The notes beneath the pieces were generated by a model. That model saw nothing but the letters and a program-made list of their open reading frames with translations. It searched no databases and was not told the DNA's origin. Both the position numbers and the translations under genes were made by a program. Shown one piece after another: positions 12,399-24,837 of a stretch of 64,000 bases of DNA. The stretch covers positions 28,149,187 through 28,213,186 of the forward strand of contig OX638368.1 in the NCBI GenBank assembly GCA_951812925.1, given 5' to 3'. Each line of letters opens with the position of its first letter. Within the stretch, counting starts at the first letter, position 1. This DNA is from Calliopum simillimum. Its lineage: Eukaryota; Arthropoda; Insecta; Diptera; Lauxaniidae.

Positions 12399-13268
12399 CT
12401 AGTAAGGGTGATTTCTTTGACCCGGCCAAAAATTAAATACCCTGCATTCCAGCATTTTGAAAATTTTTTTTGTACGGTAGGTGCCACGCCCTCTTTGCCA
12501 AATTCACCTAGGTTTTCTTCAGATCTTTCACCAACTATTCCAATTGTCAGCACGAAATTTGGTAGCATTACCTCAAATAACGTTTGAACTACAGCATAAT
12601 GAACATTTTGCTTGTATGGGCAGTGCCACGCCCTCTTTTCCGAGTTCACCTATATTTTGCTTGGAGATTCGACTAGGTACTCCCAAAATCTATGCAAAAT
12701 TATAAATTACCTCAAATAAGGCTTGTACTACATCATTTTGAAAACTTTGAGCTTATGGGAGGGGCCACGCCCTCTTTTACGAATCAAACAGGTGATAAAT
12801 GGTTGGATTATCGCAAAAAATACACTTAGAATAGCATATTGAAATTTTTGTTGATATGGGGCGTGCCACGCCCTCTTTTTCGAATTCACCTAGTCCTTAC
12901 TCAAAGCTTGTAATTACTATTCCTAGAGTTTATGTACATTTTGGTTGCATTATTGCAAAAAATGCTCTTAATATTGAGTTTTGAATATATTTTAAGTATT
13001 GGCGGAAGGCGTGTCCGTTGACTAATTTCATTTATTTTCATTCCCATGAGTTAACTTTGACGACAAAGACACTGCTTTAAATTTTATTAAGTTATCTTGC
13101 TTAATTTTTCCGTGAAAAATATTTTCACAGACATCCAGTCAGACAGACGGACATGGCTGTACCGACTCAAGAGGTGACGCTGATCAAGAATATATATACT
13201 TTTTTATACCTATCACGCCTACATATCTGCGTTACAAACAAAAGGATAAAGGAAATATACCCTGGGTC
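12399..13268 (-). mobile_element. DINE-1/mini-me-like (Helentron-derived) element, minus orientation
   Basis: On the minus strand the element begins at 13268 with ACCCAGGGTATATT-like sequence. It then has a TA-rich run (13184-13200) followed by the conserved TTCTTGATCAGCGTCAC core, and a GTCY-rich stretch (13135-13155). Internal ~140-bp repeats marked by GAGGGCGTGGCAC lie near 12483, 12623, 12763 and 12866. It ends in CACCCTTACTAG at 12399. The TA run, core and GTCY layout is that described for dipteran mini-me repeats; internal tandem repeats and a CTAG end fit DINE-1/Helentron derivatives. Confidence 0.75.
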
Positions 13269-13384
13269 TACATATATACACTCGTTAAATTTTTGACAAC
13301 TTAATGCCGCACAGAGGTCTAGAATACGATTCTAGCCGGCGATAAGTCTTTTCTGGTTATCTGGGATCGCTGACTCCAAATGTA

Positions 13385-13890
13385 GAAACCATTTTTTAAA
13401 AAATCAAAATGGCGGATAATTTTTACTAAAAATTATCATATCACGATAAAATTGTAAGTAAGGATTTTCGGAGGTCATTAAATCCGAATTCGGGTTAAAT
13501 TTTTTTGAAAGTGGCAGTTCCAAAATGGTGAACAATTTTCACAGAAAATGATTATATTTCAACAAAATTGTGGCTAGGAGAGTTTTTGAGTTTGCTGATT
13601 CTAAATTTGGGACTTGCTTTTTGGAAAACAAAATGACGGACAATTTTCTTAGAAAATTATCAGATGTATCAAACCAAAATTGTGGCCAGGGGGTATTTTG
13701 AAGTCGCTGATACTGAATACGGGATCAACTTTTTTGAAAACAAAATGGTGGATCCAAAATAGGGAAAAATTTTCATCAAGAATGATTATATTACGACAAA
13801 ATTGTGGATAGGTGAGTTTTTGATCTCAGTGATATCAAATTTTGGATAAAATTTTTCGAAAACAAAATGGCGAACAGTTTCTTACTATGA
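13385..13890 (+). repeat. Satellite-like array, ~105-120 bp unit with AAAATGGCGGA mark
   Basis: The phrase AAAATGGYGGA-like then CAATTTT recurs near 13408, 13525, 13630, 13743 and 13864. Between marks are ATTATATCACGACAAAATTG-like and GGGTTTTTGA-like parts. The same family is found at 37560-37880 and, inverted, at 24180-24410. Confidence 0.8.
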
Positions 13891-13899
13891 AGCAAAACA

Positions 13900-14035
13900 C
13901 GCCAAGTCAAAATTTTTTTGTCTCCGATTTCTCTCAAACTTGGAAATATGGTAGATCCGGTGTGCAAGAACAATAATCCGGGTGAATTTGGTCCTGGTAC
14001 CATTTGTTGTTAGAATACAGGGTGTTGAAGTTGGC
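13900..14035 (+). repeat. Dispersed repeat shared with 41110-41228
   Basis: The two stretches share TTTTTTTGTCTCCGATTTC, GATCCGGTGTGC, AGAACAATAATCCGGGTG and TACCATTTGTT, and end in ATACAGGGT. No coding capacity. In the second location the repeat abuts the breakpoint of the S28 gene duplication. Confidence 0.8.
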
Positions 14036-14338
14036 ATTTTTAGTAATTTTCATGAAAAGGGTGTTTTTTCAAAAATTTATAGCTTACACCAAAGTTTGTA
14101 AATTGATATATGTAAGTAGCTGCTACCATTAATTTTTAATTGTTCTTTTTATAAAAAAAATATTACTTGGTAAACAAAATTTTTTACACTTAATAATACT
14201 TTTGAATTTTTTTTTAAAAAACCCCCCTTAAATTTTTTTTAAAAGTACTTTAAATTAAAGCATAATTTATAAGCTTTAAAATGATGTATGACTCAAGATG
14301 GGATTCGGTCGCTAGATGAGAGTTTTTGGCTTTTGAAC

Positions 14339-14609
14339 GCCCGCGGCAGGCAAAACCCTCTCAATAGGACGGCATCTTACGAAAACAATGTACTAGGTAT
14401 TAAGTACTTAGAATCTTCCAAGAAATACGTGTGAAATTTTTTGCAAAATTAAAAAAATTTTTGTTTTTCCTCGAATAATTTAAAAAAAAAAAAATTTTAA
14501 AAAATTCACACGTATTTCTTGAACGATTCTAAGCATTTTATTTCTGGTATACTTTTTTCGTAAGATGCCTTCCTCTTGAGTAAACAAAGAGTATTGCCTG
14601 CCGCGTGCG
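14339..14609. mobile_element. Fold-back/MITE-like hairpin
   Basis: Inverted arms 14339-14445 and 14500-14609 share GCCCGCGGCAGGCAAAA-type ends, CATCTTACGAAAA and AAGAAATACGTGTGAA. The loop is a run of A/T homopolymers. Arm identity is moderate (several small indels), so it is older than the 9458-9689 element. Confidence 0.75.
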
Positions 14610-16270
14610 TTTTCTTCATAATCAGCTGAAATTGTTCACAACAGGACAAAGAGTTGGAAGTATGCAGTCCTGCATAATTTATCACATAGCACTCTTCTGG
14701 AAAAGTTGTGAATTCATCTCTTAAGAGTTTTATCTACCTTTAGTAAATCTACCTTCTTCGAAAATTTCTAAAAGCATTCCTTAAAATCGGAAAAATTCAA
14801 ACACTTTTCCAGAGCTTTGCTGGGACTCTAGGTAAAGGCATAAAATATGGCAAGAGTAAAAGCCTGTGAATAATTTATTGCAACTAAATGAAACACATGA
14901 TGAATTTTCTATTAACTACAGACGTATTCAAGAAAGAAAAATGTAACAAAAAAACAAAATAAATAACGAAAGAAAAATATCCTTAATACACAAGAAAAAT
15001 TATGGCAAAAAAAAACTAAACTAGAAAGGTAAATCAACCTTTTTTGTATTGCTTTGACATTAAAGCCAAGGGAAAAGTACCCATGTACTCATTCATGATG
15101 CCTTCTGAGGTGGACAGCAAAATGCTGTTCAAGATAGTCTTTAAAAAGGTTTGTACGAAAAAATTATACTTCGCACAAAAATGCATGGAAATCTAGTAAC
15201 ATTGGTGATTCTCCGAAAAAATTTAACAAAACATGCTCTTTTTGTCCTTACCTATTTTTAAAATTTTTCTTCCAGGAGAATGTCACACACATTCATGTTC
15301 TTTACATAATTTTTAAGCTTTAAATATATTTCGAAGAATATTTTTATTGCATTTATAGAATAATAATCCAGTATTTCGTCGTAGAGTATTCTATTGTCGA
15401 ATTTTGGACAGAAATGCGAAAAAACCTCAGCCTCCTGGCCTCAGTTTCATGGAAACTCAAAGATCTAATTCTTGTTTTTTAGCAGTAAACAATAAGAGTA
15501 AGTATTTGTTTAGGGACTAGACCTCCTAAGCAAATTATTTTTTTAAACGGGCATAAAATACGTGCATTTTATTTTTTGCGCCGGCACATTATAGAAAAGT
15601 ACAAAGAAGATCCAAGCTGAACTTAGACTACTTGTCTGAACTCAGATACAACAAAAAAGATTTGGGCCAAAAATACAACAGTTTCCTTCCCTCGTGAGTA
15701 GAATCAAATTAAGTGCACTAGCGAGTGGTTTGAGAAAGACAGGAGAATGAGTTTTTAATACTTTGTGTTATAATTTCATAGTAAGAACTTTAGAATTTAA
15801 TTTTTTATTTTAATGTACCTATTTACACATAAGTTTTGTTAATTAAAAAGTTGAAATATCAAAATTAAACTTTAAACATGACTTCAAACCACCGGACATT
15901 TAATAGCACATTTTTCGGAGAATGACCGTGATTTTGTTGCGTTGTTGACCCTGCGAAATTTTTGCAGTTATCAAATCTGCATATACGGTTTTTTGTAAGT
16001 TGTTTTTGTAGTTGCTGCTTATATATATAATCCCTTTTTGTTACGATTCTGTATAATTTTAAAGCTTGCACAGAAATACCTAGAGGCTTAGTCACAAGCT
16101 CAGAATATATTGTTTGGTTTTCCATGTAAAAGCTATGCAAAAGTGCACGTAAGGTTTTATGTTAGGAAAAGAAACTGTTCAATAACATATTGGCTTGCAT
16201 TAGATTAAACCTATATTTCATATAAGTTCCACCCTAACTATACACTTAAGTGAATACATTACTGGAAATA
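14610..16270. other. Intergenic or intronic DNA, no exon assigned
   Basis: If the minus-strand exon at 16436-16571 is real, this stretch would be within its first intron or contain later exons. I looked for minus-strand exons joined by matching splice phases and could not support one. The open frame around 15865-16140 has no recognisable domain. Confidence 0.35.
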
Positions 16271-16435
16271 AGCTTTCTTAGTTCAATACAAACACTTCAC
16301 CAATAATATTGCAACAGTTGTACGTGTACCTACGCATATTTGCAAAGGACAGTGTGAAAAAGCACATAACAAATATCACAATGTTGGAACATCTGAGCAG
16401 AGTAAAAGAGAAATACAAATAAATTGTAAACTTAC

Positions 16436-16571
16436 CGCTACGCTTTTGTATGGGATTTGCCATATGGCCATACAAACGGCTCAAATCAATGGCAGCAACA
16501 CACACAACGATGGACTGCATTGTTAGTATGGCGCCAAATGGCAACAGGAAACGCCATATGGCCAGCGACAT
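16436..16571 (-). CDS. Candidate first coding exon of a secreted peptide or protein (partial)
   Basis: The minus-strand ATG at 16571 opens 45 codons. A hydrophobic N-terminus (about residues 5-27: leucine-, isoleucine- and valine-rich) looks like a signal peptide with cleavage near VAA-IDL. It is followed by a short polar stretch, LYGHMANPIQKRS, ending in a dibasic KR. The exon closes on a strong splice donor (GTAAGTTT, minus strand, 16435 downward) in phase 1. G+C is higher than the surrounding DNA. Signal peptide plus KR suggests a neuropeptide or other processed precursor, but I do not recognise the family. No second exon could be identified, so this is a partial gene model. It could be a chance open frame. 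Confidence 0.45.
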
Positions 16572-16639
16572 TGTGATGTGATTCGCGATCGACTTTAGAG
16601 TGGTGGTCTTTTTAAAACTGCTGAAAAGTTTAATCCTTT

Positions 16640-18120
16640 TTTTCTCGTAATTTCTACGTAAAATTTACAATAAATGTAATTTATTTAAATCAATTTTTTC
16701 CAGTTTCACACACTTATGACCCCTTAAACACGCGAAAAATTTATATTAAAATAAAATTTTTAATTGAATTATGCAAGAAATTTTTGTTTGGCCGGAAGTT
16801 TTCGCTGTTATTTTTACTTTTCTTCTTAAAGAAACAAAATGAAATGATTATTTTATATACTAATTAATTTTTTTTTTTCACAGTGTATTATATCAGCGTA
16901 CTATGTTTGAGCTACTAATAAAAAGCGTTGATTAAAATTTGTTTTTTTTTTTTTTTTTTTCTTTACATTTAATGGAGTTATATTTGCACCACGAACTCTA
17001 CAAACTTAAATAGTCTCTACAAAAAAAAATTTTGCAGTGTAGACTTTTTACATTGTTGTACACTGAAAGAGAAGAAAGTAAGGTTGTTAGTGAATTTTTT
17101 TTTTTTTATTTTTCTTCTTATTTTTTGAAAATAAAATATTTATACCAGTATTTTTAATCTTTTTAAGTATTCATTCAATTGTTATGAATTAAATGTCACA
17201 CATATGTCATGTGTGCCGAAATAATTATAGTAATTATTTATGATTAAATTTTATTGATTTTTCACAAAAGTTGATTGTTAATTGTTTCATTCGAAAATAT
17301 AATAATTTTCTTTTACTGTCATCATTATCTCGAAATTTCTCGTATCTTCTGAAAAATACACAAATATTAATTCATTTGAAATCGACAGCAACATTTGTCA
17401 TCACTTTTTCTTCAAAAGTCTGTCGAGCTCTTTAATGGTTCAGAGAAAAATGCAATATTTGAATGACGCACTGCTAAATGATCTTCTCCTAGAAGGGTAG
17501 AAATGATCGAATGAGTTTCATAAGATATTTAACTTGAAATCACATTACAAACTCTTGAAAACATAAAAATTGCAGTATAATCTTAACCCTCTGGTAATAT
17601 CTAACACGACTTACAAAAAACATTAAGCATCTTGTAGTTTTTAACAATTCGTGTAGTGTGATGAAGATAAAATGATAGTGTATCAGTCTAATGACTTGCG
17701 CTGTATGGAGAGACCCAGGTTCAAAACTTACATTCTGTTATTCTCAATTAAAATTTTTAAATTTCATTTAATTAAACACAATTCGACTGAAGTGTCCTTG
17801 AAGCGAAAAATGAAACATATGTTAAGGTATAAAATAAAAAATAAATAAAAAAATATTTACTATTTTTACCCGTACTAGGATTCGAACCACGGACACAATG
17901 CTCAGAAATATATGTAACAAAATCTTGAGCACATCGACTGATATTTTGCGCTAAATTTGTATTTAAATCAAATTCATTTAAATTGGTTTCAAAGTAATCG
18001 TTGTGTAGTGTAATTGTAATGCGAAAAGAGACATTTCATTTTCATACTTCTGGCCTCAATGAAGTCTACAATGAGACAATTGGCACTTTTTGGGTCTCAA
18101 TGTAATGCATAAAACGTAAA
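16640..18120. other. AT-rich region, no gene apart from tRNA-like repeats
   Basis: Contains long T runs (16940-16962, 17095-17110). If the exon at 16436-16571 is real, its promoter should lie at the left edge; no clear TATA/Inr pair is visible. The only structured parts are the tRNA-like pieces at 17665-17940. Confidence 0.4.
17665..17940. repeat. Inverted pair of tRNA-like (SINE-type) segments
   Basis: The plus-strand copy (17670-17740) has TATCAGTCTAATG as an A-box-like part and CCCAGGTTCAAAACTTAC as a B-box-like part. The minus-strand copy (17940-17865) has TATCAGTCGATGTGCTC and GTGGTTCGAATCCTAG, the latter a good Pol III B box. The spacing is tRNA-like, but clover-leaf pairing is poor, so these are more likely SINE heads than functional tRNAs. 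Confidence 0.45.
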
Positions 18121-18129
18121 TGGAGTTTA

Positions 18130-19345
18130 AGAATATGTGATGGGATCAGAATTTCGGGCATTTGTTGTTTTTTTAGTGGCTCGAGCGCCAGGTCAGAAAC
18201 AATTATTCTTTTTGTCTACTAGTCGGGTGGGTGATATGAAGTTGAAAACAAATCGAGCATAGTTCGAGAGGCTCAAAAAGTGGGCTATCTCTAGTTGGCT
18301 GAAGGTTTGTAGGTTGGAGAGACAGTTAAAAATTAAGGAAGTGTCTTCTTCCTCTGCATAATGGACACAGATTCGCGGTCCTTTCAACGATACGGGCATG
18401 GTATATCATCAGAAAGATGGAAAAACCCAAACGAAGCTGTGCAAGCGTGCCACCTTCGGTAGTGATTTTTCACTAGAATGGATAGATGGAAGGCGGCTTT
18501 TGAGGAGTCGGACAGATAATTCGAAATAGCTGACTTATGACTGAATGGATCTTCATTCTAATACGCTTATATGGTATAGATTTAGTTACAGTCACATATG
18601 AGAGATGTGCAGGATTATGGCAGACTAGTAAAAACTACTACGTAAGTAGGGTGTTATATTGTTGGACCTTTAGTAGCCCCATTTCAGGAATAAACATGAG
18701 GTGACAACCGGTAGCTGTACGCAAGACGCTATTTTTTCTTTATGAAGTTTGCTCTACTGCGCGTTACTGAATGCCGGAGACCAGATAGAGGCGGCATAAT
18801 TCAAGTTAGATCGTCCGATTGCTTTGAAAGTTGTGACAGGGGTTTCTTTGTCCTACCCACAGTAGGTTCTGGCAATGACACTTAGTTTGCTTTCGCTCAG
18901 CTTGAAGCAAACCACAATTGCGTATTAAAAAAAATTTGTTCAGATTATCCAGTGTTGTCCCAAGAATTTTGGAATGTTTGGTGGTAGGGATTTGCTAATT
19001 GTCAATATGGACGTCAAAGGTCTTGTTTACCCCGCTCGCTCATGAGGTAAAGAGCATTTCAGAGGATTTTTGCTTGGCAATTTGCAGCTTACGGCCATCA
19101 AAAAGAAGGGAAGATATCAGGCCTTCTTGTGGCACTTTCATTTTGAGTTTTCGAAACTAAGACCTAACATTTCTTAATTCCACGAAGGCCCATATACCAT
19201 GGAGATAGGCTGCTAGGGCTCTTTTGGTACTGTCGGGAAGGGTGTCTAGATTGACTGTGTCAAAATGTTTAGAGAGATTAAAAGCTACTGGAATTATCCT
19301 TCTGCAATCTGGTCTAAATTTCGGAGAGGCTCTCCCTTTGAGAGG
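18130..19345 (-). mobile_element. Decayed jockey-superfamily LINE (reverse transcriptase remains)
   Basis: Read on the minus strand from 19345 leftwards. RT motif A survives as FNLSKHFDTVNLDTL. It is followed by RALAAYLHGIWAFVELRNVR, and then VPQEG...SSLLF, which corresponds to the usual VPQGGVLSPLLF. KILGTTLDNL follows, and downstream NRTI*LELCRLYLVSGIQ-type thumb sequence. A final Cys-His segment (CVHYAEEEDTS near 18330-18370) matches the C-terminal finger of such proteins. Stops and frameshifts throughout show it is dead. Confidence 0.7.
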
Positions 19346-20950
19346 CCAGGAATCACAACCTCGACGACAACATCAGATATGTTCTTTGGAATTTGAACTA
19401 GTCGATAGTTCCTACGGTGTAGTTTACAAACTAAGTAGCTTTCGAATGGCTCGCGATCCTACAGTGTTGACGTATAGGTTCGTACGGGCTAGTTTTCTCT
19501 TTAATTTTGTAAACTTTATATATTTTTTTGCATATTCAAAGGACAAATCTCTATGATTCCTCCGATTAATTGTGTTACTGAACTTTTTCGGTAAATCTTT
19601 TGGTTTTTCGAGTCTAACACTTCCCAAAAGTTATTACGTCGGTTTGAAACATAGACAAGGGGGTATACATTAATGATCAACGTCGTGTTCTGAATTATTT
19701 AGTCTGTCAGTCAGTATAAATGATTTTCTCAAAGGTTGGCGCTAAACGACGGCTTCAATCGTTAAGTCTTACAGATGAGGTTACGTTTTTTTTTTTTTGT
19801 GTCCATATTTGGTGTACGCAAAAAATGTTGGCTGAAACCAGTTCTATGTATATGGTAAGGTCTAAGCAGATCTTTAAAGTCTATTAATCGTGAAATTCAA
19901 AGGATTTTTTTTTTATATTGTCATTAAATTCTTCAGTCAAAAGTTCTTCCTGTACTTTAGTTGGGCTTTGAAACGTTGTTAGCAAAGAACGCCTGGTTTT
20001 TGGTTTGGCCGATATTAAGTGATGATTCAGCACTATCTTCCACCTCAAATTCCTAATCAGATGTAGACAAGATCATATTTTCATATAAGTAAATCAAACG
20101 AATCGATTAGAAACGATTTGGCTAGACACTGTGGAAGGTACTAGAATTATACAGGTAAACAATTTAGTAAAAATCTCAAAATAATCGAAAACGAGGTCGT
20201 CCAAGGATATTGTTAAAGAAGTAAAACGAAAATAGGACGAAAAGAACGGTGAAGGAGATATTGGGGGTTTATGCCCTGAGAGGAGATAGGAAGCACATGA
20301 AACGTAAATGTATTGAAAGACTCTCAAAGAAAAGTGAAAAGTAAGAGAAATTATGTTAATTTAATATTGCTTATACTACATGCTGAATGAGATTTAATAG
20401 CAAATGTTTTTCAAATGGCTATAAATTTTGCATATATTACGCTAAATGGTTAATTTTTTCATTATTTTGAAACTTTTAAAAATTTTTTTACGTATGCCCG
20501 TAAACCGTAAAAATGATTTTTAACTTGACTTAACTTAGCTTAATTGACTAGCAAAATGAAAACAGTGGGCTCACTCGAAATAATAATTCAAGACAGTACG
20601 GAACGAGTGGACTTAGAATATGCACTTTATTTAGAAAGGAAACTAAAAAGAATTTCAAGAAAAATTGTTCTTTAAACTTTAATTTAATCCAAAACAGCTC
20701 AACCTTACTACTAAGCCAACTCAATATGACCCACCTACCTACATATGTTTACAAACATGAACCAAACAAAAATAAAACATACAACCGCTGCCTTCTTAAA
20801 ATTGACTAATTAGCTACGAAAAATATTTGTTATCCCTAAAAGGTTGCGCTTTTTTTAATGAAATTTTGTGTGTTCACACACGAATCTCTAGACAATTTTC
20901 ACTTCAGCCTGTCTAGCAACGGTGTGCTGTTGTGGCAGCAGACGTTGGGT
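19346..20950. other. Intergenic DNA, no gene seen
   Basis: No domain-bearing frame, RNA gene or repeat could be supported. The open frame around 19224-19556 overlaps the dead LINE on the opposite strand and is rejected. Confidence 0.4.
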
Positions 20951-20954
20951 TTGG

Positions 20955-21202
20955 TGGCTTCGCGTTTATAAATGGATCTTAAAACAAATCGCACAACAAA
21001 AAGGATACTGAAAATGATACAGAGCAACATGAACAGCAAAACCAAAAGGAGACAGCTAAAACATGAACAGCGACAGCGAAAAATAATTAAAGGTTATTTT
21101 TGTTGTTGTCCAAAATGTAATATAAAGTACAACAACGGCGAAAATTATAGAGCAAGCGGAAAAACGGAAAAAAATCCTTAAACAGGAGTCAACAACAGCG
21201 AA
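20955..21202 (+). other. Possible 5' untranslated first exon of a host gene
   Basis: TTTATAAATGG at 20965-20975 could be a TATA box. It is followed by ~210 bp of CAACA/AACAGC-rich sequence, the composition typical of fly 5' leaders, ending at a donor-like GTGAGTGAAC near 21203. An AUG-initiated 69-codon frame in it is lysine/arginine-rich and unrecognised. No partner exon was found. Confidence 0.25.
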
Positions 21203-21351
21203 AGTGAGTGAACGCTAAATGTGTTGTAAAACTGCTGTTTATACTTATGTATACATACTTGTAAGTATTTGTGTGTGTGTACACTATGTCTGTGTGCGCG
21301 CTAATCACAAGAGTGTTATTTAATGTCACTCGAGTTGTAGTGGTTGTGAAA

Positions 21352-21470
21352 AATTTTTTATAGTCTACTTTTAGGCGATTAGACTTAAAGTAAAGCATGA
21401 TAAAAGATCTTAAAATTTTTTGGGTAAAATCATGCTTTAATGAAGTCTAGTCACCTAAAACTATATTATA
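21352..21470. repeat. Small imperfect palindrome
   Basis: TATAGTCTACTTTTAGGCGA then TTAGACTTAAAGTAAAGCAT on the left is mirrored by ATGCTTTAATGAAGTCTAGT then CACCTAAAACTATA on the right, around a ~25-bp loop. Probably a short MITE remnant. Confidence 0.6.
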
Positions 21471-21479
21471 TTAACAGTT

Positions 21480-22780
21480 TTTCAAGTAATATTATACTTT
21501 AATGAAGCAAAATATACGCACCGAAAATTGAAAATTTAAGCTAAGCAAAATGTTTATGGCAAGCAATTTTTAAATAAAAACCTTGTATATAACCATAATG
21601 CCCTAAACAATAAATTTGCATAAAAGGTACATAAAAATATATTATATTTTATGCTTTTAAATCCTTATTTTACAATCAAATTAGGAACCAAATATTAACT
21701 GCACAGAAACGGCACTGCACTACACTCACCATCATACTATTTCCCTTTTCATATATTAAATCAAATTAAATATAAAAAGGAACTTTCAGCATGAAAAGCA
21801 CCAACAGCACTAATAAATATGATTTAACATAAAAATTATGTAGCATATCCTTGAGAGCCACCCAAAAGATAAAAGCAATGATAAAATAAAATATTTTACC
21901 AAGCACAAGAGCACAACCTTTTTATTTTATTTATCTTTTTATGTAGACTTTGTGCTTATCCAAATAAAGTAATTACATTATGAAAGCAGACCAAAGGGAT
22001 TGCTAAAATTTTGAAATTAAAAATGATATTTTAACAATTTTGTTACCCAGAGAGCTTGTGAAAGAAAAATGTTATGGGAAAGTATGTTTCTTACATTTCA
22101 AATAAACAAATTGAAACAAAAGTAAATGCTTCACTACATAGAGGGCATCATGTCCATAGAAAGCGAAGTCTTGATTTTCTTTCTTAAAGGACATTTTGCA
22201 TGCATGTGATTTTAGGACTACCGTGTCCTTCACTGCATTGTGTATACCATTTAGCCACTTGACAGTAAGACTATGTACTTAGTGATTTTCGGAGAGTGTG
22301 GACTATCCTTCCTCATTTGTATGTCATGATCTCGTTTACTGTGGCAACATGGAAGCGATAATGTGTAAAAGACACCACAATCTTGGGTTACCAACTTGCA
22401 AGTGTTGCCATATCATAAATTTTTCTTTAGTTTTTTTAGTATTTGTTTGTCAGTGTCAAAACGAAATTGTAATACAGTAAAGATTTGAATCTTGAATATT
22501 TTGTAACAAATACTTCACTTCAGTGTTAAATGTGCGAGTAAAAAAAAAGGAAACTATACGTCTTGGGCAGACCCCTTCACAGGACCGATAGTAATATTTT
22601 CGCAACATTTGTTGACGAATATTTGTTTATTAGCTGGTAACTAATTTACCAAGCCTTACACTAATGCAAGAAAACAGTTTTTAAATTTCTGTCAAAAAAA
22701 AATTATGGACCGTTTCAGTTTGTGTATTCTCTCGCAGCACCCGAGCGTCTTATCAGGGCCATTCTTATAGCATTGCAACG
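21480..22780. other. Intergenic AT-rich DNA, no gene seen
   Basis: No supported exon. A short stretch around 22400-22440 (GCCATATCATAAATTTT) resembles 31070-31090, suggesting an unidentified dispersed repeat. Confidence 0.35.
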
Positions 22781-23049
22781 GTTTGTTGTGAGAATGCAAG
22801 TTGTTAACTCATTTACATTCACAACACAATATATTTTATTGATACGCAATACGTATATCAGTTATGCTATTTTTAGTATAATAGAATTACTTTGAATATG
22901 TATAAGTGATAAGAATTAAGAATATAATCGTAGTTGACATGCTGTGAGAAAGTTGGCAGACAGTTTAGTCGGCAAAAAGTACTGATAGGAAAAGTTAGGT
23001 CTGGTTAGGTTGGCGGCGATCAGCTGTTTACGAAAACTGAGCTGATAAT

Positions 23050-23400
23050 GTATATAAGTGCAGTTGATCAGAGATTGGCGGTGAGTCGGCAGTCAGCACT
23101 TAGCATGGTGAGTCAGCCCAGTAGCTAGCTAGTAGCATTAAAAGTATACTTAGAAAACCAATTCTATAGGCAACGCTGGAGTTGGTCATATAAGAGTAAG
23201 AGTTGTAATGAAATTGTAATTTTGGGATCATTTCTATAGGCAATGCCGGAAATTACCAGATAGATAGAACGAGCTAGGGATAAAATGACTTAATGCAACG
23301 CCGGGAGTGAGAACCTGAGGGAGATCATGAGTAGAGGGGGAATAATGAACGGAGAGTACTAGGCAGTAGCATAGTTAGACGATTGTGGTCTGGCTTCGTT
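23050..23400 (+). promoter_or_regulatory. TATA-bearing leader or LTR-like segment with short internal repeats
   Basis: TATATAAG at 23050 is followed ~40 bp later by GGCAGTCAGCACT, an initiator-like sequence. Downstream, three diverged repeats of TCTATAGGCAACGCTGGA type occur near 23162, 23233 and 23296. The layout could be the U3-R part of an LTR or a host promoter. I cannot decide, and no reading frame follows. Confidence 0.25.
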
Positions 23401-23426
23401 ATAGTGCATTAGAACATTGCACTATC

Positions 23427-24453
23427 GCACACTGGTTCAAAATCCTTAAAATCTGGCCAAAAATGGAAAAAAAAGTTTTTTTAAATTAACTTTTTATGAA
23501 GCGTATTGTCTAACAGATATTCATAAACCTCAAAAAATTTGTTAGAAAGATCCAGGTATTCCTACAATGCTTTTGGGATCCCTCCAAAAGTACGCTTCTC
23601 AGACACAAAATTCTGTGAGTTAAAAGTAAAAATTGTGTGGTTACTGTTAAACTGAACCGAATTTAATGTTTGAATATGGAATCTCTTTGTAAAAAGAAAT
23701 ACTATCAAACCTCTATACATATTCAAAACTGGCAATAATTTATACTTTTACGGTAATTATGATTAACTTAAAATCAAATTATTTCACAAAATCAGTATGC
23801 AATGGTTATGAAAAAAGCCCAGAACTAATTTATACCACGTCATACCACCAGGATTTTTTGGATTAAAGAAGATTAAAACCTTTTCTAACACATATCAAAA
23901 AATTGAGGTGCCTTTTTTTGCCCCTTTTCTTTGACGCGTTTTTTTCTGAAGCACCTATAGGAAAATTTAACTCATATTGCTTACCAAGTGTCAATATGTG
24001 TTGCTCGCCTGAAATGAAACAATTTTTATATTTTTATTCAGCTTATACTCCATGATAACGGAGTCTAAAACCCATTTTTATGTAGATTAATTCACCGTTG
24101 CACACAACTCTATCAAAGTTAAAGTTTTGAAATAAATTTTTATATTAGATACAATACAAAAATTGTGCAAGTGTTATTTTTTGCCTTTTTGAATCCGCCA
24201 TTTTGTTTTTTAAAAATCTAACATCAGGTTCATAATCAGTGACCCCAAAAACTCCCGAGTAAATTTTTTTGTTGGATTTGGTTGAATATTGATGCAAATC
24301 GTCCACCATTTTGAATCCGCCATTTTCTTTTTTAAAAATCTTATATCAAATTCGTAATCAGCGACCTCAAAAACCCTCAGGTAAAAAATTTCGTCTCGAA
24401 ACTTTAATGATTTCGACTTTTGGCCAGCTTTTAGGGATTTTGAACCAGTGTGC
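23427..24453. mobile_element. Non-autonomous DNA element with ~36-bp terminal inverted repeats
   Basis: The left end is GCACACTGGTTCAAAATCC...AAAATCTGGCCAAAA. The right end (24418-24453) is its inverted copy with a few mismatches. ATC flanks both ends (23424-23426 and 24454-24456), a possible 3-bp target duplication. The interior has no transposase. Its right third is the AAAATGGCGGA satellite family in inverted orientation (24180-24410), so this element may be one vehicle that spreads that repeat. Confidence 0.7.
24180..24410 (-). repeat. Inverted copies of the AAAATGGCGGA repeat family inside the TIR element
   Basis: TCCGCCATTTTGTTTTTTAA at ~24193 and TCCGCCATTTTCTTTTTTAA at ~24314 are 121 bp apart. 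They are followed by AATCAGTGACC-like phrases complementary to those at 13385-13890 and 37560-37880. Confidence 0.75.
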
Positions 24454-24837
24454 ATCGGGATAATTTGTTCTCAATTTCACGATTGAGCTATAGAATAATC
24501 TCCCTGCGAGCGTTTTCCGAAACATGTTCATCGACACTACTCTTTTTTTTCCATTCCTCTAAACTATTTCCTTTTCAGCAAATCAACACGGTGCATTGCA
24601 TTTATAGGGGTTATCCCTTGAGCGTTGGTTTAAGTAATGATAAAAAGTAGAAAAGTTCGTTTTGATGGATATTACTGAAGCTTTTCAACATTGCGATCTT
24701 TGAATTAATATCGTCTCTTGCTCTAAAGCGCTTGCAGACAATGCTTCCTAGAAAGTGTTTCTTTTGAAAGTAATTTCAAGTCTATATGAATTCAGCTTCA
24801 TGATCTTGAATGCATTGATTTTTGTGCCAATATTTTT

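Noticed and set aside
17865..17940. Functional minus-strand tRNA
   Set aside because: The B box is good, but acceptor and anticodon stems do not pair and no complete clover-leaf can be drawn.
19224..19556. 110-codon plus-strand frame
   Set aside because: Antisense to the decayed LINE reverse transcriptase, which has recognisable motifs on the minus strand.
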